Assembly (NCBI GenBank): GCA_964463135.1
Contig: CAYXBA010000003.1
Coordinates: 62,001 to 126,000 of the forward strand
From: UBA6898 sp964463135
GTDB lineage: Bacteria > Nitrospirota > Thermodesulfovibrionia > Thermodesulfovibrionales > UBA6898
Length of the DNA stretch: 64,000 bases
Direction of reading: 5' to 3'
The stretch's first letter is position 1. Every line of letters begins with the position of its first letter. A program made the position numbers and the translations under genes. Shown here piece after piece: positions 51,419 to 60,796 of this stretch. The notes below the pieces were generated by a model that saw only the letters and a list, made by a program, of their open reading frames with translations, was not told where the DNA came from and made no database searches.

Positions 51419-52927
51419 TTATGCCTGGAATCCTTTTTTGAAGTCTTCGATGGCCTGGGTCAACTTTGCCTTGAGGTCATCATCAATGGCCTTCTTGTCT
51501 GACAGTTCCTTCATGATAGCTGTCTTGCTGTCGTTCATAAAGCGAAGGAATTCCTGCTCGAATTTTTTAATGGCCTCGACCGGCACATCATCAATGAACC
51601 CCTGGGTAGCGGCAAAAAGGACCGCAACCTGCTCAACCATGGACATAGGAACGAACTGGTCCTGTTTCAGGAGCTCGACCATTCTCTTACCTCGTTCGAT
51701 CTGTGCAAGAGTTGACTTGTCAAGATCACTGCCGAACTGTGCGAATGCGGCAAGCTCCCTGAACTGCGCAAGGTCAAGACGAAGTGTTCCGGCAACCTGC
51801 TTCATGGCCTTTGTCTGTGCAGCGCCGCCGACGCGGCTGACCGAAAGACCGACGTTGACCGCAGGACGCACGCCTGCGTAGAAAAGTTCGGGTTCAAGAT
51901 AGATCTGGCCGTCCGTGATAGAAATAACGTTCGTCGGGATATAGCCTGAAACGTCGCCAGCCTGCGTCTCGATGATCGGCAGCGCAGTAAGCGAGCCGGC
52001 CCCGAGCTCGTCGGAGAGTTTTGCCGATCTTTCGAGCAGTCTGGAATGGAGATAGAAAACGTCGCCGGGAAATGCTTCACGTCCGGGCGGCCTTCTGAGC
52101 AGAAGTGAGAGCTGCCGGTAAGCAGTCGCCTGTTTGCTGAGATCATCATACACGATCAGCGCGTGTTTGCCGTTGTCCCTGAAAAATTCACCCATGGCAC
52201 AGCCGGTATAAGGCGCGATGTACTGGAGCGGCGCCGGATCACTGGCAGTAGCTGAGACCACGATCGTATGCTCAAGCGCACCGTTCTCTTCCAGGATCTT
52301 CACAATACGGGCAACGTTTGACTGCTTCTGGCCGATAGCCACATAGATGCAGGTCACATCTCCGCCCCTCTGATTAATGATAGCATCTATGGCAACAGCA
52401 GTCTTGCCGGTCTGACGGTCGCCGATGATCAGTTCGCGCTGGCCCCTGCCGATCGGGATCATGGCATCAATTGCCTTCAGGCCTGTCTGGAGCGGCTCAT
52501 GAACCGATTTCCTCTCGATAATACCAGGCGCAACAACGTCAACGATGCGCATCTCCTTGGTAAGGATCGGACCTTTTCCATCAATAGGCTGACCGATGGC
52601 ATTGACAACGCGGCCGCGCAGCGCATCGCCCGCAGGGACAGACATGATCCTGCCTGTCCGCTTGACCACGTCACCTTCATGGACCAGGGAATCTTCGCCG
52701 AAAAGAACGGCACCGACAGCATCCTCCTCAAGGTTAAGGGCCATGCCCATAACACCATTGGGGAACTCAAGAAGTTCGGATGCCATGCACTTGTCAAGTC
52801 CATAGACCCTGGCAATACCGTCACCGACGGAAATGACCGAGCCGACCTCACTCACATCGACCTTCTTCTCAAAGTCAGCTATCTGTTTCCTCAGCAGTTC
52901 ACTTATCTCATCAACCTTAATTTCCAT
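51419..52927 (-). CDS. atpA: ATP synthase F1 alpha subunit
   Basis: Non-catalytic nucleotide-binding subunit of 502 aa. Walker A GDRQTGKTAVAID, the VYVAIGQK-type region (IYVAIGQKQSNVA) and the signature PAVNVGLSVSRVGGAAQ are intact. The ATG at 52927 lies 7 nt after GGGG; the preceding in-frame TTG is less likely. Confidence 0.98.
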   Translation of the reverse strand: MEIKVDEISELLRKQIADFEKKVDVSEVGSVISVGDGIARVYGLDKCMASELLEFPNGVMGMALNLEEDAVGAVLFGEDSLVHEGDVVKRTGRIMSVPAGDALRGRVVNAIGQPIDGKGPILTKEMRIVDVVAPGIIERKSVHEPLQTGLKAIDAMIPIGRGQRELIIGDRQTGKTAVAIDAIINQRGGDVTCIYVAIGQKQSNVARIVKILEENGALEHTIVVSATASDPAPLQYIAPYTGCAMGEFFRDNGKHALIVYDDLSKQATAYRQLSLLLRRPPGREAFPGDVFYLHSRLLERSAKLSDELGAGSLTALPIIETQAGDVSGYIPTNVISITDGQIYLEPELFYAGVRPAVNVGLSVSRVGGAAQTKAMKQVAGTLRLDLAQFRELAAFAQFGSDLDKSTLAQIERGKRMVELLKQDQFVPMSMVEQVAVLFAATQGFIDDVPVEAIKKFEQEFLRFMNDSKTAIMKELSDKKAIDDDLKAKLTQAIEDFKKGFQA

Positions 52928-52931
52928 CAAA

Positions 52932-53471
52932 TCACCCCTTTATAAGCTCATCTTTTAATAGTCTGAGTTGGCCTTTTACACTGCTGTCATACATTGTGCT
53001 GCCCACCTTCACCAATACACCGCCGAGAAGTGACGGGTCAAGGACGTATTCAACATCAACGTCCCGGTCAAGCCGCTTTTTCAAAGAAGCCTTAAGCCTC
53101 TCCTCGTGGACCTTCGACATCTCAACCGGCGTAAAGACCACCGCCTTAGCCTGCTTCTTGTTCTCAAGATATATTGCTGTCGCAGTCTTCACGATCTCAG
53201 GCAGCGCTGCAATCGCACCGTTCTCTGCAAGATAAATGACAAATTTAACCACGTTTTCCGAAAGCTTTGCCTTTTCAGCGATCTTCCGGACAGCACCATC
53301 TCTTTCAGCCGAAGAAAATCCCGGATTCAGCAGAAGGCTCCTGACCTCTGCGCTCCTGCTCATCAACTGTTCGACGGCAGTCAGTTCCGTAAGCGCCTGA
53401 AGCGCGGCATCCATACCCACGACATTGATAAACATCTTCGCATAGCGTTTTGCCTGTTTGACCGGTTTCAA
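52932..53471 (-). CDS. atpH: ATP synthase F1 delta subunit
   Basis: Peripheral stalk subunit of 179 aa connecting the b subunits to the top of F1. The N-terminal six-helix domain (AKRYAKMFINVVG) and the C-terminal part with DPSLLGGVLVKVGSTMYDSSVKG are typical. It starts at a TTG overlapping the atpF stop by 4 bp, with GAGGG 7 nt upstream. Confidence 0.95.
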   Translation of the reverse strand: MKPVKQAKRYAKMFINVVGMDAALQALTELTAVEQLMSRSAEVRSLLLNPGFSSAERDGAVRKIAEKAKLSENVVKFVIYLAENGAIAALPEIVKTATAIYLENKKQAKAVVFTPVEMSKVHEERLKASLKKRLDRDVDVEYVLDPSLLGGVLVKVGSTMYDSSVKGQLRLLKDELIKG

Positions 53472-54121
53472 TTCTTACCCTCTATTTTCAGAAGCGATTC
53501 TTCGAGCAGCTTGATCTGCTCCTCTTTTGTAAGCCGTTCCTTCAGCTTTTTCTCCGCAAGTTCCATGGCGATGGCAACGGCTTCCTGTTTGATCGCCTCT
53601 TTCGCCATCTTCACCTCGAAATCGATATTGTTCTTTGTCTGCTCAAGGATCCTGTCTTTCAGCCTGTCGCCTTCTTCGACAAGACGCGTCTTTTCCCGCT
53701 CTCCCGAATCTTTGGCTGCAGAGAGTATCTCTTCCATCTCTTTATCCTTGATCTTGAGACGTTCTTCGACCTGGGCAAGGGCTTTCTGGGCAAGTTCTTT
53801 TGCCTCGCGGGCCTCTTTCAGAGACTGTTCGATCAGTTCCGTTCTCTTCCTGAAAAAGCCCTTGATGTCCATCATCTTCATCAGGAAAACGAGCAGAGCA
53901 ACAAGGACAAGAAAATTAAGAATAGCAGGGGTATAGGTTGCAAGCAGCGATTTGGGAGCCTCTTCGCCGCCACCGCTTGCCATCGCGAACGAAGCAGTAA
54001 GCACTATGCAGTAAGCAGCAAGCAGCAAGGTGTTAAGTGTTAGGAGCTGCAGATTACGTATGACTATGTTGTTATTTAAACGTTTCACGCCTGACGCTTC
54101 ACGCTTCACGGTCTTATTCAT
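53468..54121 (-). CDS. atpF: ATP synthase F0 b subunit with repeat-encoded N-terminus
   Basis: A 217-aa peripheral-stalk subunit, longer than the usual 140-170. The membrane helix (about residues 64-84: LNFLVLVALLVFLMKMM) and the long charged helix are normal. The preceding ~50 residues include a signal-peptide-like stretch (LLLAAYCIVLTASFAMASGG), and residues ~4-44 are encoded by a 119-bp heptamer array. The ATG overlaps the stop of the b' gene (ATGA) and follows AAAGG, so translation of the extension is likely. ATGs further in (53983) lack a ribosome binding site. Confidence 0.92.
   Translation of the reverse strand: MNKTVKREASGVKRLNNNIVIRNLQLLTLNTLLLAAYCIVLTASFAMASGGGEEAPKSLLATYTPAILNFLVLVALLVFLMKMMDIKGFFRKRTELIEQSLKEAREAKELAQKALAQVEERLKIKDKEMEEILSAAKDSGEREKTRLVEEGDRLKDRILEQTKNNIDFEVKMAKEAIKQEAVAIAMELAEKKLKERLTKEEQIKLLEESLLKIEGKN
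53994..54112. repeat. 17-unit heptamer array encoding the AtpF N-terminus
   Basis: 119 bp, exactly 17 sevens. On the minus strand the first units are ACCGTGA, AGCGTGA, AGCGTCA, GGCGTGA, then six degenerate units, and the last seven are TAACACT, TAACACC, TTGCTGC, TTGCTGC, TTACTGC, ATAGTGC, TTACTGC. Both conserved ends are in the same 7-bp phase. It starts 5 bp after the atpF' stop. Confidence 0.85.
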
Positions 54122-54540
54122 GCCTTTACCAGCTTTCTGACGATCTCTTCAGAGAATTTTTCCACGTCAGCTTTTAGAGCGGTTTTGGCCTTTTCCGCCT
54201 CGGCCTTCAGTTCCTCACGGGCTTTCTGGAGCATCGCTGCTGCCTGCACGTCCGCATTTGACATGAGCGCCTTCTGACTGGTCAGCCCTTCTTCCCTGAG
54301 CTTTTCAAAGGCATCCTTTGCCTTGTGTCTTGCAACAGAAAGATCCCTGCTCATGGTATCGAGACCTTCTTCTTTTTTCCTGTCCATCTCCTTTGCTGCA
54401 TCAAGGGCGCCCTTTACGGAATTTTCCCTTTCTTTGAAGAGAGCAAGCAGCGGACGGAATAAGAGGAGATTAAGGATATAGACAAGGACAAGGAAATTGA
54501 CGAGTAAGACAACCAGCCATTTTATCTCAATATCAAGCAT
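54118..54540 (-). CDS. atpF': ATP synthase F0 b' subunit
   Basis: A 140-aa second b-type subunit: an N-terminal membrane helix (WLVVLLVNFLVLVYILNLLLF) followed by a long Ala/Lys/Glu-rich coiled coil. Together with AtpF it would form a b-b' heterodimer, as in photosynthetic bacteria and many Nitrospirota and Desulfobacterota. It is the first gene of the operon. Subunits a and c are not here and must be encoded elsewhere. Confidence 0.93.
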   Translation of the reverse strand: MLDIEIKWLVVLLVNFLVLVYILNLLLFRPLLALFKERENSVKGALDAAKEMDRKKEEGLDTMSRDLSVARHKAKDAFEKLREEGLTSQKALMSNADVQAAAMLQKAREELKAEAEKAKTALKADVEKFSEEIVRKLVKA

Positions 54541-54582
54541 TGCTTCCCCTTGGATTGATTTTTTGGTGAAAAGCTTAGGAAG

Positions 54583-54610
54583 GTTATCACAGGCAGATTT
54601 TCGATGTCAA
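54583..54610 (-). promoter_or_regulatory. Promoter of the ATP synthase operon
   Basis: On the minus strand TTGACA (54605-54610) and GATAAC (54583-54588) are 16 bp apart, about 43 bp before the ATG at 54540, which has AAGGGGAAG as ribosome binding site. Confidence 0.65.
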
Positions 54611-54977
54611 GAAATTTTGCATTAAAAATAAGAAGTTAGCCATTAAATTATCTATATGATCAATAAGCTATTTTTATATGGCTTATAAACTGAAGACAGA
54701 CCAACCGCAACAAAGGTGAAAGACATCGTGTCGGCTGTTATCTGATTTCCTCAACCTTGCCAGATTAACCTCTCTATCTGTATGCAATCCGGCAGATTTT
54801 GCCGATAAAATCAGGTTTGCCAGCCCTATCGCCTTAATCAGGCTGTCCGGGATAGAAAGAGATAACGATGATCGCTGCCCATACTCCGGCAGACACATCC
54901 TTTCCTCTAACTCTTATACCACCCTCCCGACCTCTTGCTCGGCCATGCTGAACACTCTTTTCAGGTCAGCTCAACTG
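54611..54977. other. Intergenic region between the ATP synthase and cytochrome operons
   Basis: The first ~70 bp are very AT-rich. From about 54683 to 54898 a 71-codon frame is open on the minus strand; its product is Ser/Leu-rich with no family resemblance and no ribosome binding site, so I do not call it a gene. No terminator with a T-run is obvious past the 54978 end of the cytochrome gene. Confidence 0.4.
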
Positions 54978-57098
54978 TCAATAGGTACCGCCAGGCGCGT
55001 AGGACTGGAAAGCTCGTGAGCAATTTGGAGTACTGTTGCCCATAGTACAGCCAGGTGTATAGGTACTGCCGCCTATCTTCAATGGATTATGCTCGGTCAA
55101 TACCTCTGTGTTCCGTATAAATGCATATGGCCTTGCATTTACCTGAGCAGGAGTTCCGTAGGAATTTCCGGCCCATCTGTTGACCTTGGTAAGGCCGCCT
55201 GCAGGCAGCACGTTGACCCCATGCACATCCATTGCGCGGACAGGCCGCACTGCTGCAGTGTTATACGTGCTGCCGTGGCAGACATTGCATGCGTAACGCA
55301 AATAAATGGTCATACCATTATTTGTGCTGGCGCTGAGCGCAGAGCCGGTATTATGGTGAGTTGCTGTACTGGAATTATAGCCGAGATGACATACTATGCA
55401 AAACGTTACTTGATTAGTGCCTGCTGCCGGCGTACCCGTAACGGTAAGAACACCCGGGATCATAACTGCATTACCATGTGCCGCAACGGTCCGGCTTGTG
55501 AGCCGTCCAGCTGTGTTATGGCAGTCAAAACAGTTTATAACAACACCCTGGCTGAGCGTTCCTGACGTTCCCCTTGTACCTGCAGGTTTATAGGGATCAC
55601 TCATCCTTGCAGCGGTAGGGAAGTCCTTATTCCTCGGCCCCAGAACAGGATGGGCAGATGAATTCGCTGTCTGAAACTGTGCTTTGACATTAACAAGCCC
55701 GCCTGGATTGGCAGCACCATTAGCAACAGTATAGTCAGCGCCCATATCAATACCCTCAAATGGCATGAAATTGTTAGCAGCGGCTCCGGCTCGTGCGGTG
55801 GGGTTGGTTGCACCGTCGCCATCATGACAGGCCAGACAGAATTTCTGCGTGAGAACATTGGCGACGTCATTTTGCGTATGTCCTGAAGAACTACGATCAC
55901 CGGCAGCAAACGATATTGCAAATTTCTGGAAGGGGAAATCAGCACCGCTTATATTCTTGATCACATTTTCGCCGGCGCCGTCAGGATCACGCAGGTCGAT
56001 ATTTCCGTCGGCATGCACGGTGGATGTCTCTTGTGTCGTAAAATCACCCTCCAGATGACAGACTATGCAGTCTGCGTTGGTAACAGCAGTGCGCCCGGCC
56101 TTTTTATGGCCATAGGCCAGACCGAATTCAGTAGTTATGGCATCACGAGGTGTGCCATGTGTCCCTGTTTGTGTCTGATTATGACAGTTAATACATCCCG
56201 ACCCCTTGAATCCGGATGTGTGCGAATGGCATATCGTACATTTTTGCGTTCCTGCCCCAGTATAGTGGGTATCTGCATTCCCACTGTATCTCCAGCGCAC
56301 GACACTGCCAGGCCCCTGGGTCTGTGTATGACAGACCTGGCAGATGCCGTTAGGACCGCCCCCGGGAGGGGTCGAATCCGCATAACTATTGTCTGCATCG
56401 CCCGTTATGTTGAAAAAATTAACCGTCCTTGTCACACCGTCAGGAGCAACTACTGATTGACGGATGAGATAGATATTATTTGTGCTGTGGGGTGTATGAC
56501 ATTCGAGGCAAACCGTCTGCCAGTTGCCATAACTCGTATCTGTCGACTGACTGGAATGCCCTGACAGATTGTGACAGTCCAAGCAGAACTGACTTGACGC
56601 ATCCCTTACCAGCAGGGTTCCTGTTCCAGTCTTCGCTGATTTGACCGAAACAAAGGTATACCGCGCATCATTTCCGGTCCGCTGATCGGCTGAATACCCG
56701 ATACCGTCACCAGCAGACTGAGCCCGTGCAGCAAGGTAATAATTCCCGGCAGCCAGGCCTGGCCTTGCCTCGTAAACAGCACAATTCACCCCACAGGTAT
56801 AATTGGCATTGACTGAGGCAGCGACCCAGTTAAAGTTCGTCAAGTGATCAGGGCTCGCTCCGGAATAATAGCCAACAGCAACGGCTGTTATGTCCGCAAC
56901 GTCATTCCATACCTGAACCTGAACCTTAAAATCATTGGATCCCGGCGTCAGACTGATCACGGTCGGCGTGGCTGCGGTTCCGGGCCTCGGATTCAGGATG
57001 CTCACGGTCGGCGCTGGAGCAGCAGCAAATAAAACATAAGGGAGCAGGAGAACCCAGAGGCAACATGCTATGGTGACTCGTAATGTCTTCATCATCAT
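54978..57098 (-). CDS. Exported decaheme c-type cytochrome
   Basis: A 706-aa exported protein. The signal peptide ends LPYVLFAAAP; a beta-sandwich-like domain (about residues 30-155) follows, then ten CxxCH heme sites: CLDCH, CLECH, CQVCH, CTICH, CINCH, CIVCH, CLACH, CFDCH, CIVCH and CNVCH. It is probably periplasmic or on the cell surface, carrying electrons to or from an external partner. Three consecutive ATGs start it; GAGGG best fits the third (57092). It is the last gene of the three-gene operon. Confidence 0.92.
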   Translation of the reverse strand: MMMKTLRVTIACCLWVLLLPYVLFAAAPAPTVSILNPRPGTAATPTVISLTPGSNDFKVQVQVWNDVADITAVAVGYYSGASPDHLTNFNWVAASVNANYTCGVNCAVYEARPGLAAGNYYLAARAQSAGDGIGYSADQRTGNDARYTFVSVKSAKTGTGTLLVRDASSQFCLDCHNLSGHSSQSTDTSYGNWQTVCLECHTPHSTNNIYLIRQSVVAPDGVTRTVNFFNITGDADNSYADSTPPGGGPNGICQVCHTQTQGPGSVVRWRYSGNADTHYTGAGTQKCTICHSHTSGFKGSGCINCHNQTQTGTHGTPRDAITTEFGLAYGHKKAGRTAVTNADCIVCHLEGDFTTQETSTVHADGNIDLRDPDGAGENVIKNISGADFPFQKFAISFAAGDRSSSGHTQNDVANVLTQKFCLACHDGDGATNPTARAGAAANNFMPFEGIDMGADYTVANGAANPGGLVNVKAQFQTANSSAHPVLGPRNKDFPTAARMSDPYKPAGTRGTSGTLSQGVVINCFDCHNTAGRLTSRTVAAHGNAVMIPGVLTVTGTPAAGTNQVTFCIVCHLGYNSSTATHHNTGSALSASTNNGMTIYLRYACNVCHGSTYNTAAVRPVRAMDVHGVNVLPAGGLTKVNRWAGNSYGTPAQVNARPYAFIRNTEVLTEHNPLKIGGSTYTPGCTMGNSTPNCSRAFQSYAPGGTY

Positions 57099-57101
57099 CC
57101 C

Positions 57102-57932
57102 TCAGGGCACATCCGTTGATAGGCTGTTAGAATCCGTATAATGTATTCTGTGACAGGTCAGGCAACGGACCTTGTTCGGGCTTCCGCCATCAAAAACAAG
57201 GTTGTTAGAGCCATTGCTGTCTCCTGTGCCGCCCGTCGCAAAACGCACTCCGCTTTGTGCAGCACCGTTTACATCAAGAGGTGCGGCTCTGTCATATCCT
57301 TTTGCATTATCATTCAGTGCCTGTGTTACCGGGTGGCTGAAGATCGTATTTCCTGCAGTCGGCCCTTCAACAGAAGCATGCGTCTGCACGCGGTAAAAAT
57401 GGCAATCCTCACACATCTGGTTCAGATCATTGTTTATTCTCTGAAAATGTCTTCCCGCTCCCGAACCCGGGGCACTCGGATCCCACGGCGCCCTTGCCTG
57501 GCTGTGCTGGTCGTGACAGACCGAACAGGTCACAACATTGTTATTCCCCTGCAGACGGGTCACCAGTGCAGCATTGGCCAGCTCACCGACCGTTCTCAGG
57601 CCATAAATATTATTAGCATCTCCTACCGCGAGATTCAATGGTGCAACTCCCGCAGCCATACTTCTGTCCCAACGGTGAGATATGCCGGATACTCTGGGCA
57701 CTGCCTGCATCACGTCGCTGAGCGGTCTGTTCATCGCAACTCCCGAATCCACGTGACAGCTCTGACAGAGATTTGCATTGGAAGCGTTATTCGTAAGGCT
57801 TGGGCCCGGTGATAAATGAAGCGTGTGGCAGTCTGCACAGCCCGTTGCGGTCGCATGAGGAGCATCAACGGCAAAGGCATCTGTGTACAAAAGCACTACA
57901 ATTGCCGAGATCGTTAAAAAAATGCCTTTCAT
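57102..57932 (-). CDS. Exported pentaheme c-type cytochrome
   Basis: A 276-aa exported protein. The signal peptide (residues 1-21, ending YTDAFA) is followed by five heme sites: CADCH, CQSCH, CSVCH, CEDCH and CLTCH. The motif GCADCHTLHLSPGPS resembles doubled-CXXCH proteins. The ATG at 57932 has AAGGAG upstream; the frame is open 14 codons further into the preceding gene. It lies 10 bp after the propeller gene and 3 bp before the decaheme gene, so the three proteins are made together. Confidence 0.92.
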   Translation of the reverse strand: MKGIFLTISAIVVLLYTDAFAVDAPHATATGCADCHTLHLSPGPSLTNNASNANLCQSCHVDSGVAMNRPLSDVMQAVPRVSGISHRWDRSMAAGVAPLNLAVGDANNIYGLRTVGELANAALVTRLQGNNNVVTCSVCHDQHSQARAPWDPSAPGSGAGRHFQRINNDLNQMCEDCHFYRVQTHASVEGPTAGNTIFSHPVTQALNDNAKGYDRAAPLDVNGAAQSGVRFATGGTGDSNGSNNLVFDGGSPNKVRCLTCHRIHYTDSNSLSTDVP

Positions 57933-57942
57933 CCCTGCTCCT

Positions 57943-60570
57943 TCAGTTCCCGCCAAAATTTGCCGTCCCCACATTCACGCCATAAAATGTCGGAAGGGCA
58001 TTTATCGCTGTACCGCTAAAGGCGCCGTCAGAACCAAAAAGCTTGATAATCGCTTCATACGTCGCTGCCGGACCTGCGCCGATAACAATGTCATCAGCGC
58101 CATCCCCGTCAGTATCCCCGAGAGCAACCGTCGCCCCGAACGTATAACCGTCAAAGGCATTGATCTCCAGAGCGTGGCCGGCGCCATTGCCCTTCAGGAA
58201 CCTGACAATCGTCCCATTCGCCAAAGCAGGGCCGGGGGCAATGGCGATTTCATCAATGCCGTCGTCATCGAGATCCCCCGATGAAATATTCGGACGGACC
58301 GTCTCATTAAGAACAGAACTCCAGAGAAGCGACAGGGGATTAAGACTGTAGGCCCTGACTGAAGACGCCGACGCTACGACCAGGTCCTTCCTTCCGTCTC
58401 CGTTGACATCGCCAAGCGCAACGGTCTGCATCACCCTTTCCGGCTGTTTCAAGACAAGTCCCTTCTTCTTTATGGCCTTGCTCCCCTTCAGGCCGTAAGC
58501 CTCCACAAAAGAGAGATGGGATTTTGCATAGGCAACAACGATATCAGCCTTGCCATCACCATCTGCGTCACCGATCGCCATTTCCAGATCAGTAACCGAA
58601 TGGCCGAGCTTCTTTGACATGATCAGTCCGCCATTTCTGTCAAATACCTTGAAGGCATTAATGCCATTTGCAACAACCAGCTCATCAATGCCGTCACCGT
58701 TCAGGTCACCGGCGCCGACTCTGACCCCCAGCGATGTGACAAAAGGCGAGAGCGTTACAGCGGGACCTCCGGCCAGGGGGATGATACTGGTCAAATTACC
58801 GTCAGGCCCTCCGGCCCCTGCAAGAACATGCGTTGCCTGGACCTTTTTCAGGTAGCTGACATTTATTGAGGAGACAGCCCCTGACCCAACAGAAAAAGTT
58901 CTGGACTGCGGCCTGTCGTAACCCGGAACGTGATCAAATGATATGGTATAGGTTCCGGTGGCAATGTTTTCCTTTGTCCATACCAGACCAGATCCAACAA
59001 AGGACTCGGGACCTGAGACAGAGAAGGCTGCATCATCAAGATTTGTCTGCACGGTGATCGTTCCAGCGACCATCACCTCAAGAAGAACTTTGATCCTGGC
59101 AGAACTGCCGTCAACATCTCCCTCCCTGATCGTGACATAGGCGGCATATGTACCAGGGGACAGCTTAGTCACTGACTTGGCAAGAACAGCCCGCAGGGTC
59201 GCAGGCGTTACTCCTGATGTCCTGTCCAGCTGAAGCCATGAACTGTCAGAAGATGCACTCCACCCCAGCACAGCGCCTACAGCGTCAATGCCTATTACGG
59301 CAGAAGGCAGAGCCGATGCTCCCTTTTGATAGACGATAGAATATTGGGGCTGGGAGGCCACCAGATAGGGCTTCCTCACCTCAAGGGAAACGGGGATAAG
59401 GGACTCTACCCCTGCGGATGTCCGAAAGATCAGGCTTGAGTCATAATGACCGATTGACAGGCCTGCCGGATCAAAGACAGCAGAGATATTAGATGGAGCT
59501 GTGCCGGCATTCTCCGGGAACTGGATCCAGGAACTGGTTCCTGAAGCGGTCCAGGAAGTCGGGCTGCCCAAGGCACCGATCTGAAGGTCAGTAACAGCCG
59601 GCATGCCGCCTTTGTATAGTGTCACATTAACTGCAGGAGGCATAATGCTCAATCCCGAGAAAGTATCTACGCCAAGGACCTCTACTCTCCGGTTATTGCT
59701 GTTCGTGATAAACAGCTTCTGGTCCTTGTCCATGGCAAGATCCACAGGCGTCCGGTATTCGTTGATGGCATCACCATACCGCCCGATATGCCCCAGGAAC
59801 GTCCTGGCCTCCTTGTCATAGACCGCGATTCCACTGTGAAAGGCATCGGTCACGTACAGGCGGCTGCTGTCAGAAGTCACGCCTAGAGGCCTCAGCAAAT
59901 TCTTACAGACAACCCCCATCATTCCCCCGGTGCATGCTTCATTAACGGCACCAAGGTGAACACCATTTGGGTCGTAATACCGGATGAGCAGGTTGTTGTG
60001 ATCAATAACAAATACCTGGCCGCTGCTATCGGCAAAGATGCCGGTCGGGAAGTTGAGCACCCCGGAACCGAAACTGCCCACGGGACTGCCATCAGAGGAA
60101 TAGATCTTTACTACGCTGTTCTTGCTGTCAGTTACATATATATTTCCGGACGGCCCAACAGCAATGCCATTGGGCAGACCAAACTCACCGTCACCGACTC
60201 CGACCTTGAAAAGCAGGCCCCCCCGATCTGCATCCTGGAGACTGCGATAGACTCCGACATTCTTCATCCTGATATCGGCAATGATCATCCTGCCTGCCTG
60301 ATCTATAGCTATGCCAAGGGGGGAGTCAGTGGGGGTTAAGCTATACATAAGCACGCCGTTGTTCGAAAAGATCTCCACAACACCCCGGGAAGGGTCTGTG
60401 ACATAGAGCGTACCATCCCCGCCTATGGCAATTCGCGCAGGGCTGCCTGAAAACGATGTGTATTTGTCCACAGGGGTGATATCAGGAAAAGTAGCAGCTA
60501 CAGATAAGCCGCAGAAAACAAAGGATATCCATATAAATAGACTTATCTTATGTATTGCTGGATATCCCAT
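57943..60570 (-). CDS. Large exported NHL / BACON / PEGA / FG-GAP repeat protein
   Basis: An 875-aa exported protein. After a signal peptide (about residues 1-27) come NHL-type propeller repeats (about 35-320: NGIAVGPSGNIYVTDSKN and similar), two BACON-like modules (about 330-520), a PEGA-like domain (about 525-600) and five FG-GAP repeats with calcium-type loops such as GDLNGDGIDEL, GDADGDGKADI and GDTDGDGADDI. It probably acts as an extracellular scaffold or adhesin for the two cytochromes encoded after it. The upstream ATG 8 codons earlier is less likely. Confidence 0.9.
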   Translation of the reverse strand: MGYPAIHKISLFIWISFVFCGLSVAATFPDITPVDKYTSFSGSPARIAIGGDGTLYVTDPSRGVVEIFSNNGVLMYSLTPTDSPLGIAIDQAGRMIIADIRMKNVGVYRSLQDADRGGLLFKVGVGDGEFGLPNGIAVGPSGNIYVTDSKNSVVKIYSSDGSPVGSFGSGVLNFPTGIFADSSGQVFVIDHNNLLIRYYDPNGVHLGAVNEACTGGMMGVVCKNLLRPLGVTSDSSRLYVTDAFHSGIAVYDKEARTFLGHIGRYGDAINEYRTPVDLAMDKDQKLFITNSNNRRVEVLGVDTFSGLSIMPPAVNVTLYKGGMPAVTDLQIGALGSPTSWTASGTSSWIQFPENAGTAPSNISAVFDPAGLSIGHYDSSLIFRTSAGVESLIPVSLEVRKPYLVASQPQYSIVYQKGASALPSAVIGIDAVGAVLGWSASSDSSWLQLDRTSGVTPATLRAVLAKSVTKLSPGTYAAYVTIREGDVDGSSARIKVLLEVMVAGTITVQTNLDDAAFSVSGPESFVGSGLVWTKENIATGTYTISFDHVPGYDRPQSRTFSVGSGAVSSINVSYLKKVQATHVLAGAGGPDGNLTSIIPLAGGPAVTLSPFVTSLGVRVGAGDLNGDGIDELVVANGINAFKVFDRNGGLIMSKKLGHSVTDLEMAIGDADGDGKADIVVAYAKSHLSFVEAYGLKGSKAIKKKGLVLKQPERVMQTVALGDVNGDGRKDLVVASASSVRAYSLNPLSLLWSSVLNETVRPNISSGDLDDDGIDEIAIAPGPALANGTIVRFLKGNGAGHALEINAFDGYTFGATVALGDTDGDGADDIVIGAGPAATYEAIIKLFGSDGAFSGTAINALPTFYGVNVGTANFGGN

Positions 60571-60796
60571 CTTAATTCCATTATAGCAAAACATATACCT
60601 GAATGATATTCTTTCCGGGCTAAGACGGTCCTGTTCCAGCAGGGAGGTGGGGGATAATACCCCATGAACCCGAAACTAATCAGATTGCTCAGAAGCGGGG
60701 GTAAAATTAATGAAAACATGAACACGCGAACAAAAGACGCTGCTGCGAAAAGCAGGAACAACTTTCTTCGTCAGGCAGGCTCAAACAAAAGTAAAA

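Noticed and set aside
53994..54112. The heptamer arrays as CRISPR or as a variable minisatellite of coding origin
   Set aside because: Units are 7 bp with no spacers, and the period does not match codons, so neither explanation fits.
54683..54898. 71-codon minus-strand frame in the gap between the ATP synthase and cytochrome operons
   Set aside because: No ribosome binding site, no recognisable motif, low-complexity Ser/Leu content; a decayed gene cannot be excluded.
60595..60796. c-di-GMP (GEMM) riboswitch before the cytochrome operon
   Set aside because: GEMM elements often precede such genes, but neither conserved GCAAAC-type core was found on the minus strand.
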